Positions 1 to 7,103 of a DNA stretch of 16,506 bases are shown in pieces; position 1 is the stretch's first letter; each line of letters opens with the position of its first letter. The position numbers and the translations under genes were made by a program. A model generated the notes under the pieces. It worked only from the letters and a program-made list of their open reading frames with translations. It was not told the origin of the DNA and ran no database searches. The DNA is from Gammaproteobacteria bacterium (GTDB lineage Bacteria > Pseudomonadota > Gammaproteobacteria > Steroidobacterales > GCA-2729495): assembly GCA_023150055.1 (NCBI GenBank), contig JAKLLP010000007.1, positions 3,021 through 19,526 of the forward strand, written 5' to 3'.

Positions 1-1
1 C

Positions 2-1225
2 GAGGAGGCACTCGAGGCGCTCTCGACCACCCGCGAGTTCAGCGAGATCCGCGCGGTGACGGAGGAAGACCTGCGCGACACCTTCCGGCTGCAGGAGCGC
101 CTGTTCGTGGTCCGCGTGCCGCGCGACTCGCGGCTCGGGGGCGCCACGCTCGGGCGCAGTCGCCTCGGCGATGCCTTCGACTTTCGGCTGCTCGCCACCT
201 TTCGCGAGGGCGTGCTGCACATCATGCCGCCGCCGGAGGAGGTCATCCTCGGCGGCGACCTGCTGCTCATCCAGGGCCGGCCGGAGGACCTCGATGTCCT
301 GCGCGGACTGCAGGAACTGCAGATCGAGGAACGGGTGTCGTCGAACCTGAATATCTTCCAGTCGGATCGGCTGGCGACGCTGGAAGCCACGCTCGCGCCG
401 CAGTCCCCGCTCGCCGGCAAGACCGTGCCGCAGATCAATTTTCACGACCGCTATGGGCTCGAACTCGTCGCGGTGTGGCGCTCCGGCAAGGCGCTGCGCA
501 CGGGGCTGGAGCAGGTGCGCCTGCAGTTCGGCGACGCGCTGCTGCTGGTCGGCCCGCGGCAGAAACTCGCGCTCCTCAACGAAGACCCGGACCTGCTGGT
601 GCTGACGCCGGTGAGCCTGCCGGTGACCGACAGCAGCCGCGCCCCGCTGGCCGTCGTCATCATGCTCGGCGTCGTGCTCTCCGCGCTGCTCGGCTGGCTT
701 TCCATCGGCATCGCCGCCGTGCTCGGTGCGACCCTGATGGTGCTCGCCGGCTGCCTCACCATGGAGCAGGCCTACCGTGCCATCGACTGGCGCGCGGTAT
801 TCCTGATCGCGGGCACCCTGCCGCTCGGGGTGGCCATGGCGGAGACGGGCGCGGCAGCCTACCTCGCCGCGCAGATGATGGCTGCACTCGGCGGCCTGGG
901 CCCATGGCCCATCATCATCGGGCTGTATTTCGTCACCGCTGTCGCCACGCTCGCCGTACCCACGCCGGCGCTGGTGGTGCTCGTCGCACCGATCTGCATC
1001 ACGGCTTCGCGGGAACTCGGCATCAGTCCGCACACGGCACTGATGGGGGTGGCGATGGCGGCATCCTCGGCCTTCGCCACGCCCATCGCGCATCCGGCCA
1101 ATCTCATGGTGATGGGTCCCGGCGGCTACAGCTTCCGCGACTACGTGCGGCTCGGCCTGCCGGTGACCCTGGTCGTGTTCGTCACGGTGATCGCTCTCCT
1201 CAACGTCTTCTGGCCGCTCGGCTGA
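2..1225 (+). CDS. SLC13-type anion permease with two RCK_C domains, C-terminal part (5' end outside window)
   Basis: The frame is open from the first bases of the window, so the gene starts further left and this is its C-terminal portion (about 407 residues). A GTG at 56 could be taken as a start, but the open frame continues upstream and known family members have membrane helices before the RCK region. Two RCK_C (TrkA_C) domains follow each other at about residues 28-108 and 130-205, each ending in a GD-x-LLL-x-G type strand (GGDLLLIQG, GDALLLVGP). They are followed by hydrophobic segments from about residue 214 to the end, including PTPALVVLVAPI and a final helix before the stop. This half-barrel/RCK/half-barrel order is typical of SLC13/DASS permeases, sodium-coupled importers of dicarboxylates or sulfate in the inner membrane. 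The substrate cannot be read from the sequence. It converges with the quinone reductase gene, 10 bases away. Confidence 0.85.
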   Translation, partial: EEALEALSTTREFSEIRAVTEEDLRDTFRLQERLFVVRVPRDSRLGGATLGRSRLGDAFDFRLLATFREGVLHIMPPPEEVILGGDLLLIQGRPEDLDVLRGLQELQIEERVSSNLNIFQSDRLATLEATLAPQSPLAGKTVPQINFHDRYGLELVAVWRSGKALRTGLEQVRLQFGDALLLVGPRQKLALLNEDPDLLVLTPVSLPVTDSSRAPLAVVIMLGVVLSALLGWLSIGIAAVLGATLMVLAGCLTMEQAYRAIDWRAVFLIAGTLPLGVAMAETGAAAYLAAQMMAALGGLGPWPIIIGLYFVTAVATLAVPTPALVVLVAPICITASRELGISPHTALMGVAMAASSAFATPIAHPANLMVMGPGGYSFRDYVRLGLPVTLVVFVTVIALLNVFWPLG

Positions 1226-1235
1226 CCCGCACCAT

Positions 1236-2213
1236 TCATGAAGGCGGCAGCAGCACGGTGGAGCCAGTGGTTTTCCGGCTTTCGAGGTCGCGGTGCGCCT
1301 GCGCCGTATCCTGCAGCGGGTAGGTCTGCCCGATGCGGACCTTGACCACACCGCGCGCGATCACGTCGAAGAGTTCACCGGTTGCGCGTTCGAGATCGGC
1401 CCGGGTCGCGATGAAGTCCCACAGCGTCGGGCGCGTCACGTAGAGCGAACCGCGCTTCGACAGCTCCAGCGGCGAAAAGGGATCGACCGGCCCCGAGGCA
1501 TTCCCGTAACTCACCATCACGCCGTGGCGGCGCAGGCAGTCGAGCGAGCGCATGAACGTGTGCTTGCCGACCGAGTCATAGACGGCCGCCACGCCCTGTC
1601 CGTCGGAGAGTTCCCGCACCCGGGCGACGAAGCCCGGTTCATCGGCGAGCACGACCGCGGCGCAGCCATTGGCACGGGCGAGTTCGGCCTTTTCCGGCGT
1701 GCCGGCGACGCCGATGACCCGCACGCCGAGACTGGCCGCCCACTGGCTGAGAATCAGTCCGACGCCCCCGGCCGCCGCGTAGGACAACACCCAGTCGCCG
1801 GCGCGCGCCGGATAACTGCGACGCAGCAGGTACCACGCCGTCAGCCCCTTCAGCACGGCGGCCGCGGCGGCGCGGTCATCGACAGCCGCCGGGATCTTCA
1901 CCACGCGCTCCGCGGGAAATACGCGCTTTTCGGCGTAGGCGCCGGCCGGCAGGCCGCAATAAGCGACCCGGTCGCCGACCGCGAGACCCTTGACCCCCGC
2001 ACCGAGCACTTCGACCACCCCGGCTGCTTCCATGCCGAGCCCCGAGGGCAGGGTGAGCGGATACAGGCCGGAGCGCTGATAGGTGTCGATGAAGTTCAGG
2101 CCGACGGCGGTGTGCCCGATCAGCACCTCACCGGCCCCGGGAGCCGGTTCCGGACCATCGGCCCACTCCAGCACCTCGGGGCCCCCGTAGCGGCTGATCC
2201 GTATCGATTTCAT
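1236..2213 (-). CDS. qor: Zinc-independent NAD(P)H:quinone oxidoreductase (QOR/MDR family)
   Basis: The 325-residue protein matches the usual length of QOR (about 325). The medium-chain reductase family reduces quinones with NADPH by one-electron transfer in the cytoplasm and needs no zinc. The N-terminal GroES-like domain holds GGPEVLE (10-16) and GLNFIDTYQRSGLYP (38-52). The Rossmann domain carries the glycine motif AAAGGVG (146-152), where most relatives have HAAAGGVG; here a tyrosine precedes it. VYDSVGKHTF (211-220) and the C-terminal ESRKTTGSTVLLP (311-323) are also family signatures. No zinc-ligand pattern is seen. The ATG at 2213 is the natural start because the family begins with a short strand and then the GGPEVL motif. 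The gene is divergent from the flavoprotein gene across about 110 bases, so both may answer to redox conditions, but no operator is recognisable. Confidence 0.93.
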   Translation of the reverse strand: MKSIRISRYGGPEVLEWADGPEPAPGAGEVLIGHTAVGLNFIDTYQRSGLYPLTLPSGLGMEAAGVVEVLGAGVKGLAVGDRVAYCGLPAGAYAEKRVFPAERVVKIPAAVDDRAAAAAVLKGLTAWYLLRRSYPARAGDWVLSYAAAGGVGLILSQWAASLGVRVIGVAGTPEKAELARANGCAAVVLADEPGFVARVRELSDGQGVAAVYDSVGKHTFMRSLDCLRRHGVMVSYGNASGPVDPFSPLELSKRGSLYVTRPTLWDFIATRADLERATGELFDVIARGVVKVRIGQTYPLQDTAQAHRDLESRKTTGSTVLLPPS

Positions 2214-2322
2214 GTCTGGATTCGATCCTCAGGTTGGCGCGAAACGCGCGGTTTGCATGCTACCCGAGTATTCCCTGAGAATTGAGCGCCGCAGACCCGC
2301 GGACGAAGCAGCACCACGCACC
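2214..2322. other. Divergent intergenic region between qor and the flavoprotein gene
   Basis: These 109 bases must carry promoters for both flanking genes. I see no convincing -35/-10 pair. A small inverted repeat, GCGCG-AAA-CGCGC, lies at about 2236-2248 and could be a chance product of GC-rich sequence. A second ATG (2257) is in frame with the flavoprotein but gives an N-terminal extension that the family lacks. Confidence 0.3.
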
Positions 2323-3552
2323 ATGTCGGAAACCGTTGTCATCGCCGGCGCCGGCCAGGCCGCCGCACAAGCCATCATTTCCCTGCGCCAGGGCGGCTAT
2401 GCCGGGGACATCCTCCTGTTCGGCGAGGAACCCTACCTGCCCTATCAGCGCCCGCCGCTCTCCAAGAAATTTCTCGCCGGCGAGATGGAGCTCGAGAGGC
2501 TCTACCTGCGTCCCGAGTCCTATTACGAGGAGCACCAGGTCAAGGTGCGTACCCGCACCCGCATCGAGTCCATCGACCCGAAGGGCCGCACGGTGCGCGT
2601 TGACGGCAGGAACATCGGCTACGACCACCTGGTCCTGGCGACCGGCAGCCATGTCCGCCGCGTGCCGATCCCCGGGCAGCAGTTCCCCGAGGTTCATTAC
2701 CTGCGCACCATCGACGACGTGCGCGGGATACAGGGCGGATTCGTCAAGGGGCGCCGGCTCGTGATCATCGGGGGCGGCTACATCGGGCTGGAAGTCGCCG
2801 CGGTCGCCGTGACGGCGGGGCTCGAGGTCGCCGTGGTGGAGATTGCCGACCGGGTCATGGCCCGGGCCGTGGCCCCGCCGATCTCGCGTTTCTACCGGGA
2901 GGTGCACGAAGCAGCCGGTGTCGACTTCCACCTCGAAACCGGCGTCATGGAGATCAATCGCGCGGAGGATGGCGTTCGGGTCCGTTGCACGACCGGCAGA
3001 CAACTCCCCGCCGACCTCGTCGTGGTCGGCGTCGGCATCAGCCCGACGACGGCGCTGGCCGAGGATGCCGGCCTGAAATGCAGCACCGGGATCATCGTCG
3101 ACGAGTTCTGCCGCACCAGCGACCCGCGCATCTACGCGGCGGGCGACTGCACCAACCACCCGAACAGCCTGCTCGGGCGGCGCCTGCGGCTGGAGTCCGT
3201 GCACAACGCCCAGGAACAGGGCAAGACCGCCGCGCTGTCGATACTCGGCAAGCCCGAGGCCTATGCGCAGATCCCCTGGTTCTGGTCCGACCAGTACGAC
3301 CTGAAGCTGCAGATGGTCGGGCTCGCCGAGGATTACACCGCGATGATCCTGCGCGGGGATCCCGCCAGCCGCGCGTTCGCGGCGTTCTACTTCGTCGGCG
3401 AGCGGTTGATCGCCGTGCATGCGATCAACAGCGGGAGGGAGTTCATGCTGTCGAAGAAACTGATCGCGCAGGGCGCCCATCTCGACCCGCACAAGGTCGC
3501 CGACACCAGCATCGCGTTCAAGGACATAGCCGCCGAGGCGCGCAGCGCGTAG
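2323..3552 (+). CDS. Ferredoxin reductase-like NAD(P)H/FAD oxidoreductase (rhodocoxin/putidaredoxin reductase type)
   Basis: The 409-residue flavoprotein would pass electrons from NAD(P)H through FAD to a ferredoxin, usually for a cytochrome P450 or oxygenase. The FAD-binding fold starts at residue 5 (VVIAGAGQAAAQA), with alanine in place of the third glycine of GxGxxG. YQRPPLSKKFL (41-51) is the typical early block of this family. The NAD(P) site is VIIGGGYIGLEVAA (147-160) and the second FAD motif is YAAGDC (271-276). The Reductase_C domain runs from about 318 (PWFWSDQYDLKLQ) to 400. I chose ATG 2323 because homologues begin one or two residues before the first beta strand. The longer frame from 2212 adds 37 unrelated residues and overlaps the qor start codon. 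The ribosome binding site is weak. No ferredoxin, P450 or oxygenase gene lies in the window, so the partner is unknown. It converges with the next minus-strand gene, 15 bases away. Confidence 0.92.
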   Translation: MSETVVIAGAGQAAAQAIISLRQGGYAGDILLFGEEPYLPYQRPPLSKKFLAGEMELERLYLRPESYYEEHQVKVRTRTRIESIDPKGRTVRVDGRNIGYDHLVLATGSHVRRVPIPGQQFPEVHYLRTIDDVRGIQGGFVKGRRLVIIGGGYIGLEVAAVAVTAGLEVAVVEIADRVMARAVAPPISRFYREVHEAAGVDFHLETGVMEINRAEDGVRVRCTTGRQLPADLVVVGVGISPTTALAEDAGLKCSTGIIVDEFCRTSDPRIYAAGDCTNHPNSLLGRRLRLESVHNAQEQGKTAALSILGKPEAYAQIPWFWSDQYDLKLQMVGLAEDYTAMILRGDPASRAFAAFYFVGERLIAVHAINSGREFMLSKKLIAQGAHLDPHKVADTSIAFKDIAAEARSA

Positions 3553-3567
3553 CGCAGTCCCCGGCGT

Positions 3568-4212
3568 TCACTCCAGGGTGAACTGCAACTGGCGGCGGCC
3601 GGTGAAATCGCCCGCGCTGGCATCTACCGGCGAGAACTCTTCACGGAACGCGCCGGCCGCCTCGGCAAAGGCCCCGGTACCGAGCGCGAAACCGGCCGCT
3701 TCGCGCCCCGGCAGGGGGGACAGCGCGTAACGCACCGCCGTCGGGCGCAAGCCGCGGCCGCGCAGGGCCGACCACAGCCCGTCGCGCAGGGGTGGCCAGA
3801 GATTCTCGGAGCCGGAAAGCAGAACGCTTCCCATGCCCGGCCACACGATGTTCCACTGCGTCACGATCCCGAAGCGGGCCCTGAGCAGCGAATTCTCCTC
3901 GGCGAGGGCCGAGAGGCGCACGCCGAGTGCCGCGGGCAGTTCGGTGTCACCGGTGAGCAGCACCGCTTCGGCGCGGGCAAGGCGGACGCCGCGCTCCGTG
4001 GCCACCCGCCCGGCATCCGACGGAACGGACAGCCCCAGCAGCCCGCCGGGCGTCAGCGGGAAACCGGCAAACCGCCCGCCGCTCTCCCAGCCGAGCGTGC
4101 GCACGGCCCCCGACAGCCCGACCGGCGGCGGGTGGAACCACACGATCGGGTTGAGCGAGAGCAGGCCGACCCCGAGCAACACGACAACACCGAGACAGGC
4201 GATTATGGTCAC
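3568..4212 (-). CDS. Hypothetical membrane-anchored protein (downstream partner of a coupled pair)
   Basis: I do not recognise this 214-residue protein. It starts with a hydrophobic segment (about residues 2-20, IIACLGVVVLLGVGLLSL), followed by NPIVWFHPPP. That suggests an N-terminal anchor or uncleaved signal with the rest in the periplasm. The body has no cysteines after the anchor and no catalytic motif I can name. Recognisable stretches are TQWNIVWPGMGSVLLSG (118-134) and a C-terminal end rich in charged and aromatic residues (TGRRQLQFTLE). The start is set at GTG 4212 because it overlaps the stop of the upstream gene as GTGA, a typical translational-coupling arrangement. A TTG three codons upstream (4221) is also possible. 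It is the last gene of the gshA-side minus-strand block and ends 15 bases from the flavoprotein stop. Confidence 0.72.
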   Translation of the reverse strand: MTIIACLGVVVLLGVGLLSLNPIVWFHPPPVGLSGAVRTLGWESGGRFAGFPLTPGGLLGLSVPSDAGRVATERGVRLARAEAVLLTGDTELPAALGVRLSALAEENSLLRARFGIVTQWNIVWPGMGSVLLSGSENLWPPLRDGLWSALRGRGLRPTAVRYALSPLPGREAAGFALGTGAFAEAAGAFREEFSPVDASAGDFTGRRQLQFTLE

Positions 4213-4895
4213 GACACGCAACAGAGCGCCGCCGCCAGGCGCGTGGCGAGCGTGATGCGGCCGCGAGTGATGCCGTCCGCATCGATTTCCTCGAGGTCCC
4301 AGGTCTCCTCGAAACTGCCCTGCAGTCCCTCGAACTCATCGGTGCCGCGCAGGATCCGCCCACCGTGGCCGCCTGTGGCAGCGGCGGTAATGCGCTGGCG
4401 CGAACCCCGCGACCAGAACCCTGCACTGTCGTCGGCGGCCGGGACCAGGCCGGCACGGGCGGGGTGCGGGCGTGGGGCGACATCAGGTCCGTTACGCTGG
4501 GTCAGGAACAAGGCCCCGCGGCTCGGGACGAGCAGTATCCAGTCGCTGCCCTGGACGTTTCCTTCGCCGGCAAGCATCCGCGACGAGGTGCTCCGGCTGG
4601 CAAGCCCGACGACGTTGCCGGCGATATCACGGAGCCGGAATACCTCGACGCTCGCGCTGACGACGCCATTCGCGGCGAGCGCGACTGCGGCACCGGCCTG
4701 GACCATGCCGCTCTCGGCCTCGAGCGCCACGCGGTCCTGGGGCCATTGGATGACGAAGCGCTCCTCGCGGCCGCCGTCTGCAACCACGCTTATCTCGGAT
4801 CGATAGCGTTCATGACGAGGCAGCGGCCACAGCCCGGCTGCGAAGACGACCAGGAGTGCACCTGCCAGCACTGAGCCGAAAAAAAGGCGCGCCAA
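4209..4895 (-). CDS. Hypothetical exported or membrane-anchored protein (upstream partner of a coupled pair)
   Basis: I do not recognise this 228-residue protein. An N-terminal hydrophobic stretch (about residues 3-22, with LFFGSVLAGALLVVFAAGLW) is followed by positively charged residues (PRHERYRSE), which suggests an anchor or signal with the remainder in the periplasm. The rest looks beta-rich, with strands such as EERFVIQWPQDRVALEAE and SVEVFRLRDIAGNVVGLASR and a later EETWDLEEIDADGITRGRI segment. No enzyme motif is visible. The proposed start is TTG at 4895, because a stop lies in frame just upstream at 4935-4937 and no ATG or GTG intervenes. An internal GTG (codon 9) would cut into the hydrophobic segment. 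The stop overlaps the next gene as GTGA, so the two are probably made together. gshA lies 91 bases upstream on the same strand. Confidence 0.72.
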   Translation of the reverse strand: MARLFFGSVLAGALLVVFAAGLWPLPRHERYRSEISVVADGGREERFVIQWPQDRVALEAESGMVQAGAAVALAANGVVSASVEVFRLRDIAGNVVGLASRSTSSRMLAGEGNVQGSDWILLVPSRGALFLTQRNGPDVAPRPHPARAGLVPAADDSAGFWSRGSRQRITAAATGGHGGRILRGTDEFEGLQGSFEETWDLEEIDADGITRGRITLATRLAAALCCVS

Positions 4896-4931
4896 GAGCC
4901 TGACAACCCCACGCGAATTCCCGTGAGACCG

Positions 4932-4961
4932 ATACTAAATGACCGCCCGTGGGCACCACAA
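4932..4961 (-). promoter_or_regulatory. Candidate promoter for the hypothetical pair
   Basis: On the minus strand the gap between gshA and the hypothetical pair contains TTGTGG (plus 4956-4961), an 18-base spacer and TAGTAT (plus 4932-4937). These are partial matches to the sigma-70 -35 and -10 boxes. Transcription would begin about 30 bases before the proposed TTG start. It would let the pair be expressed separately from gshA. The match is weak and unproven. Confidence 0.3.
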
Positions 4962-4986
4962 CCGGCAGGACCGCCGCTACCGCCGG

Positions 4987-6549
4987 TCAGTCGTAGTAGG
5001 CGGCGAGGTACTGGTCGAGCGTCAGCGTGTCGTGCTCTTCAATCCAGCACTGCCGATCGAGCGATGCCAGCGCCTCTTCCTCGAGCAGGCGGAAATGCTG
5101 GTTCGCGCTCTGCGGCAGGGCCTGGAAGTCCCGGCGGTATCCCCGCGCGAGCGCGAGACCGAACTCGTCGAGCGACTGCCCCGAGGCGGCCAGCTCGCGG
5201 AGCATCCGCGCCGACGGCGTGCAATCCGGCTCCTCGATGCCCGCGGCACACTCCCGCAGCACCTCCCGGTACGGGGACCCGGCGCCGGCGTCGAGCAACT
5301 CGGCGACGGCCTGCATCCCGAGCAGGATCGAGCCTGCCCAGTCGCGCAGTGAGACGTCCTTCCCGTGGCGGCGCAAGAGCAGTTCCGGCTCGCGTCCGCG
5401 CCGGGCTACCAGGCCGTGGTTGTGGCTGATCTCCGCCTGCTCCGAGGCGTCGGCCGGCGGGCTGTCGGCGAGCAGGCAATACAGCAAAAAGGCCTCGCAG
5501 AACAGCAAGCGCGAGCGGTCGACCCCCACCGGGGCGAACGGATCGAGATCGAGCGCCCGCAGCTCGACATACTCGACACCGCCGCGGCCGAGAGCCGTCG
5601 TCGGCCGCTCTCCGCTCAACGCCGAACGCTTCGGCCGGATGGTGCTGTAGTACTCATTCTCTATCTGGAGCTGGTTCGCGTTGAGTTGCCGATACTCGCC
5701 GTCGACCTGCACCCCGATCCGCTCGTAGGCCGGATGCCGCGTGCGGATCGCCTGCGTGAGGTCACTGATGTATTCCTCCAGACTGTTGGCCGAGACGCTG
5801 ATCTTCGCCTGGACCGCATTCTTGTAGCCGATATCGCTCATCCGCAGCGAGGTCGCGTGCGGCGCGTAATAGCTGCCGCCGTCGAGTTCCTCGAGCCCTG
5901 ATGCGCCGGCCGGCAGATAACTGCGGCAGACGGCGGGCGAGGCGCCGAAGAGATACAGGAGGAGCCAATCGAGGCGCCGCACGTTGCGTACCAGCGCGAG
6001 ATAGGCTCCCGACTTGAATTCGCCCGACTCGCCGTCGACGCTCTCGATCTCGGCGTATACGGGCCAGAAAGTTTCCGGAACCGAGTAGTTGAAATGCACC
6101 CCCGCGATCGCCTGCATGTAGCGGCCATAGCGGTGGCCGAGGCCCCGGCGATAGATGGTTTTCATCATCCCGATATTGGACGTGCCGTACCGGGCAATGG
6201 CGATATCACTCTCCGCGCGCAGCCGGCAGGGCATCGACAGTGGCCAGAGCAACTCATCGCCCATGGCGGAATAAGTGAACTGGTGGACGTCGGCGAGAAA
6301 CTGGAGTGTTTCGCGGGCCGTGCATTCGGGCGGCGTGATGAACTCGATCAACGCCTCGGAATAGTCGGTGGTGATGAACCGGTTCGTCAGGGCGGAGCCA
6401 AGTGTCGCCGGGTGGTCCGTCGCGGCAATATGACCCCCGGGCGTGACCCGCAGGCACTCCTTCTCGACGCCCCGCAGCCCGCCCCGCAACAGGGCCCGAT
6501 CGCCCCGTTCGGAGATCTGCCGCAGCCTTCTGTCGAATCGAGATTTCAC
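4987..6549 (-). CDS. gshA: Glutamate-cysteine ligase (gamma-glutamylcysteine synthetase), proteobacterial type
   Basis: This cytoplasmic enzyme joins L-glutamate and L-cysteine with ATP to give gamma-glutamylcysteine, the first and limiting step of glutathione synthesis. The proposed 520 residues compare well with 518 in E. coli. Family blocks run the whole length: GVEKECLRV (27-35), HPATLGSALTNRFITTDYSEALIEFITP (46-73, in part), MGDELLWPLSMPC (96-108), YGTSNIGMMKTIYRRGL (121-137), AGVHFNYS (149-156), SPAVCRSY, a QIENEYYSTIRPKR block and GGVEYVELRALDLDPFAPVGV. The start is taken as GTG 6549, because an AGGG ribosome binding site sits six bases before it and this gives the family length. The frame also stays open upstream to an ATG at 6768, but that 73-residue extension has no family counterpart and crosses the divergent gene's start. 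The second enzyme, gshB, is not in the window. Confidence 0.96.
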   Translation of the reverse strand: MKSRFDRRLRQISERGDRALLRGGLRGVEKECLRVTPGGHIAATDHPATLGSALTNRFITTDYSEALIEFITPPECTARETLQFLADVHQFTYSAMGDELLWPLSMPCRLRAESDIAIARYGTSNIGMMKTIYRRGLGHRYGRYMQAIAGVHFNYSVPETFWPVYAEIESVDGESGEFKSGAYLALVRNVRRLDWLLLYLFGASPAVCRSYLPAGASGLEELDGGSYYAPHATSLRMSDIGYKNAVQAKISVSANSLEEYISDLTQAIRTRHPAYERIGVQVDGEYRQLNANQLQIENEYYSTIRPKRSALSGERPTTALGRGGVEYVELRALDLDPFAPVGVDRSRLLFCEAFLLYCLLADSPPADASEQAEISHNHGLVARRGREPELLLRRHGKDVSLRDWAGSILLGMQAVAELLDAGAGSPYREVLRECAAGIEEPDCTPSARMLRELAASGQSLDEFGLALARGYRRDFQALPQSANQHFRLLEEEALASLDRQCWIEEHDTLTLDQYLAAYYD

Positions 6550-6555
6550 CTGGCA

Positions 6556-6559
6556 CCCT
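6556..6559 (-). promoter_or_regulatory. Ribosome binding site that sets the gshA start
   Basis: On the minus strand AGGG lies six bases before GTG 6549. It supports the GTG start over the more upstream ATG at 6768, for which the resulting protein would be far longer than the family. Confidence 0.6.
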
Positions 6560-6707
6560 GGCGCGCTCGTGGAGCAGCGCCCGGTAGCGTACACGTCCGA
6601 GCTGCCGGGCCGAAACAATTCTGCCCGGGCGTGGGGAACCATGGCGCGGGCCGGGGGGTCAATGGCGTTAGAGGCGTATCGAATCGCCATCGCATCGGAC
6701 GACGCCC

Positions 6708-7103
6708 ATGTCCCGTTTATCCCGCCTGTCGCTCGTGGTACTGGGCCTGCTGCTTGCAGGGCCGGCACTCGCCTTGCGCTGCCAGAGCAAACTGGTGAGC
6801 GAAGGTGACCCGCAGGCCAAGGTCCTGCGCTTCTGCGGCGAACCGACCTCCGTGCAACAGCGCGTCATTTACAGGAGCGGCATAGCCCGGAGCTCCGGTC
6901 GCGGTGACTGGCTCCGGCATGGCAACGCGGAGATCGGCGTGTACCGGGATGAACTGCTCGTTCACCAGCGCTCGGTGGTCGAAGTGCTGGTGGACGAATG
7001 GATCTACAACTTCGGGCCGCGCAAGCTCATGCGCAGGATACGTTTCGAGAATGGCCTGGTGACGGCGGTCGAACCGCTCGGTTACGGCTATCTCGAGGAC
7101 TGA
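6708..7103 (+). CDS. DUF2845 family exported protein
   Basis: The 131-residue protein has a clear Sec signal peptide: charged start MSRLSR, hydrophobic core LSLVVLGLLLAGPA and a likely cut after ALA at residue 22. The mature part has two cysteines (25 and 43) in RCQSKLVSEGD and RFCGEPTS, which could form a disulfide. The C-terminal half carries VDEWIYNFGPRKLMRRIRFENGLV (95-118, in part) and ends GYGYLED. These are the features of DUF2845, a periplasmic family of unknown function whose short-repeat fold recalls SmpA/OmlA proteins. ATG 6708 is placed correctly for the signal peptide. The gene is divergent from gshA across 158 bases, and its last 16 bases overlap the end of the convergent hydrolase gene. 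Confidence 0.88.
   Translation: MSRLSRLSLVVLGLLLAGPALALRCQSKLVSEGDPQAKVLRFCGEPTSVQQRVIYRSGIARSSGRGDWLRHGNAEIGVYRDELLVHQRSVVEVLVDEWIYNFGPRKLMRRIRFENGLVTAVEPLGYGYLED

Noticed and set aside
1293..2285. A 330-codon open frame on the plus strand, opposite qor
   Set aside because: Arg/His-rich translation without domains; qor on the other strand is full length with clear signatures.
2212..2322. N-terminal extension of the flavoprotein from ATG 2212
   Set aside because: It overlaps the divergent qor start codon and adds 37 residues before the first beta strand, where homologues begin.
2260..3492. A 410-codon open frame on the minus strand, opposite the flavoprotein gene
   Set aside because: It mirrors a gene with all family motifs and has no domain of its own.
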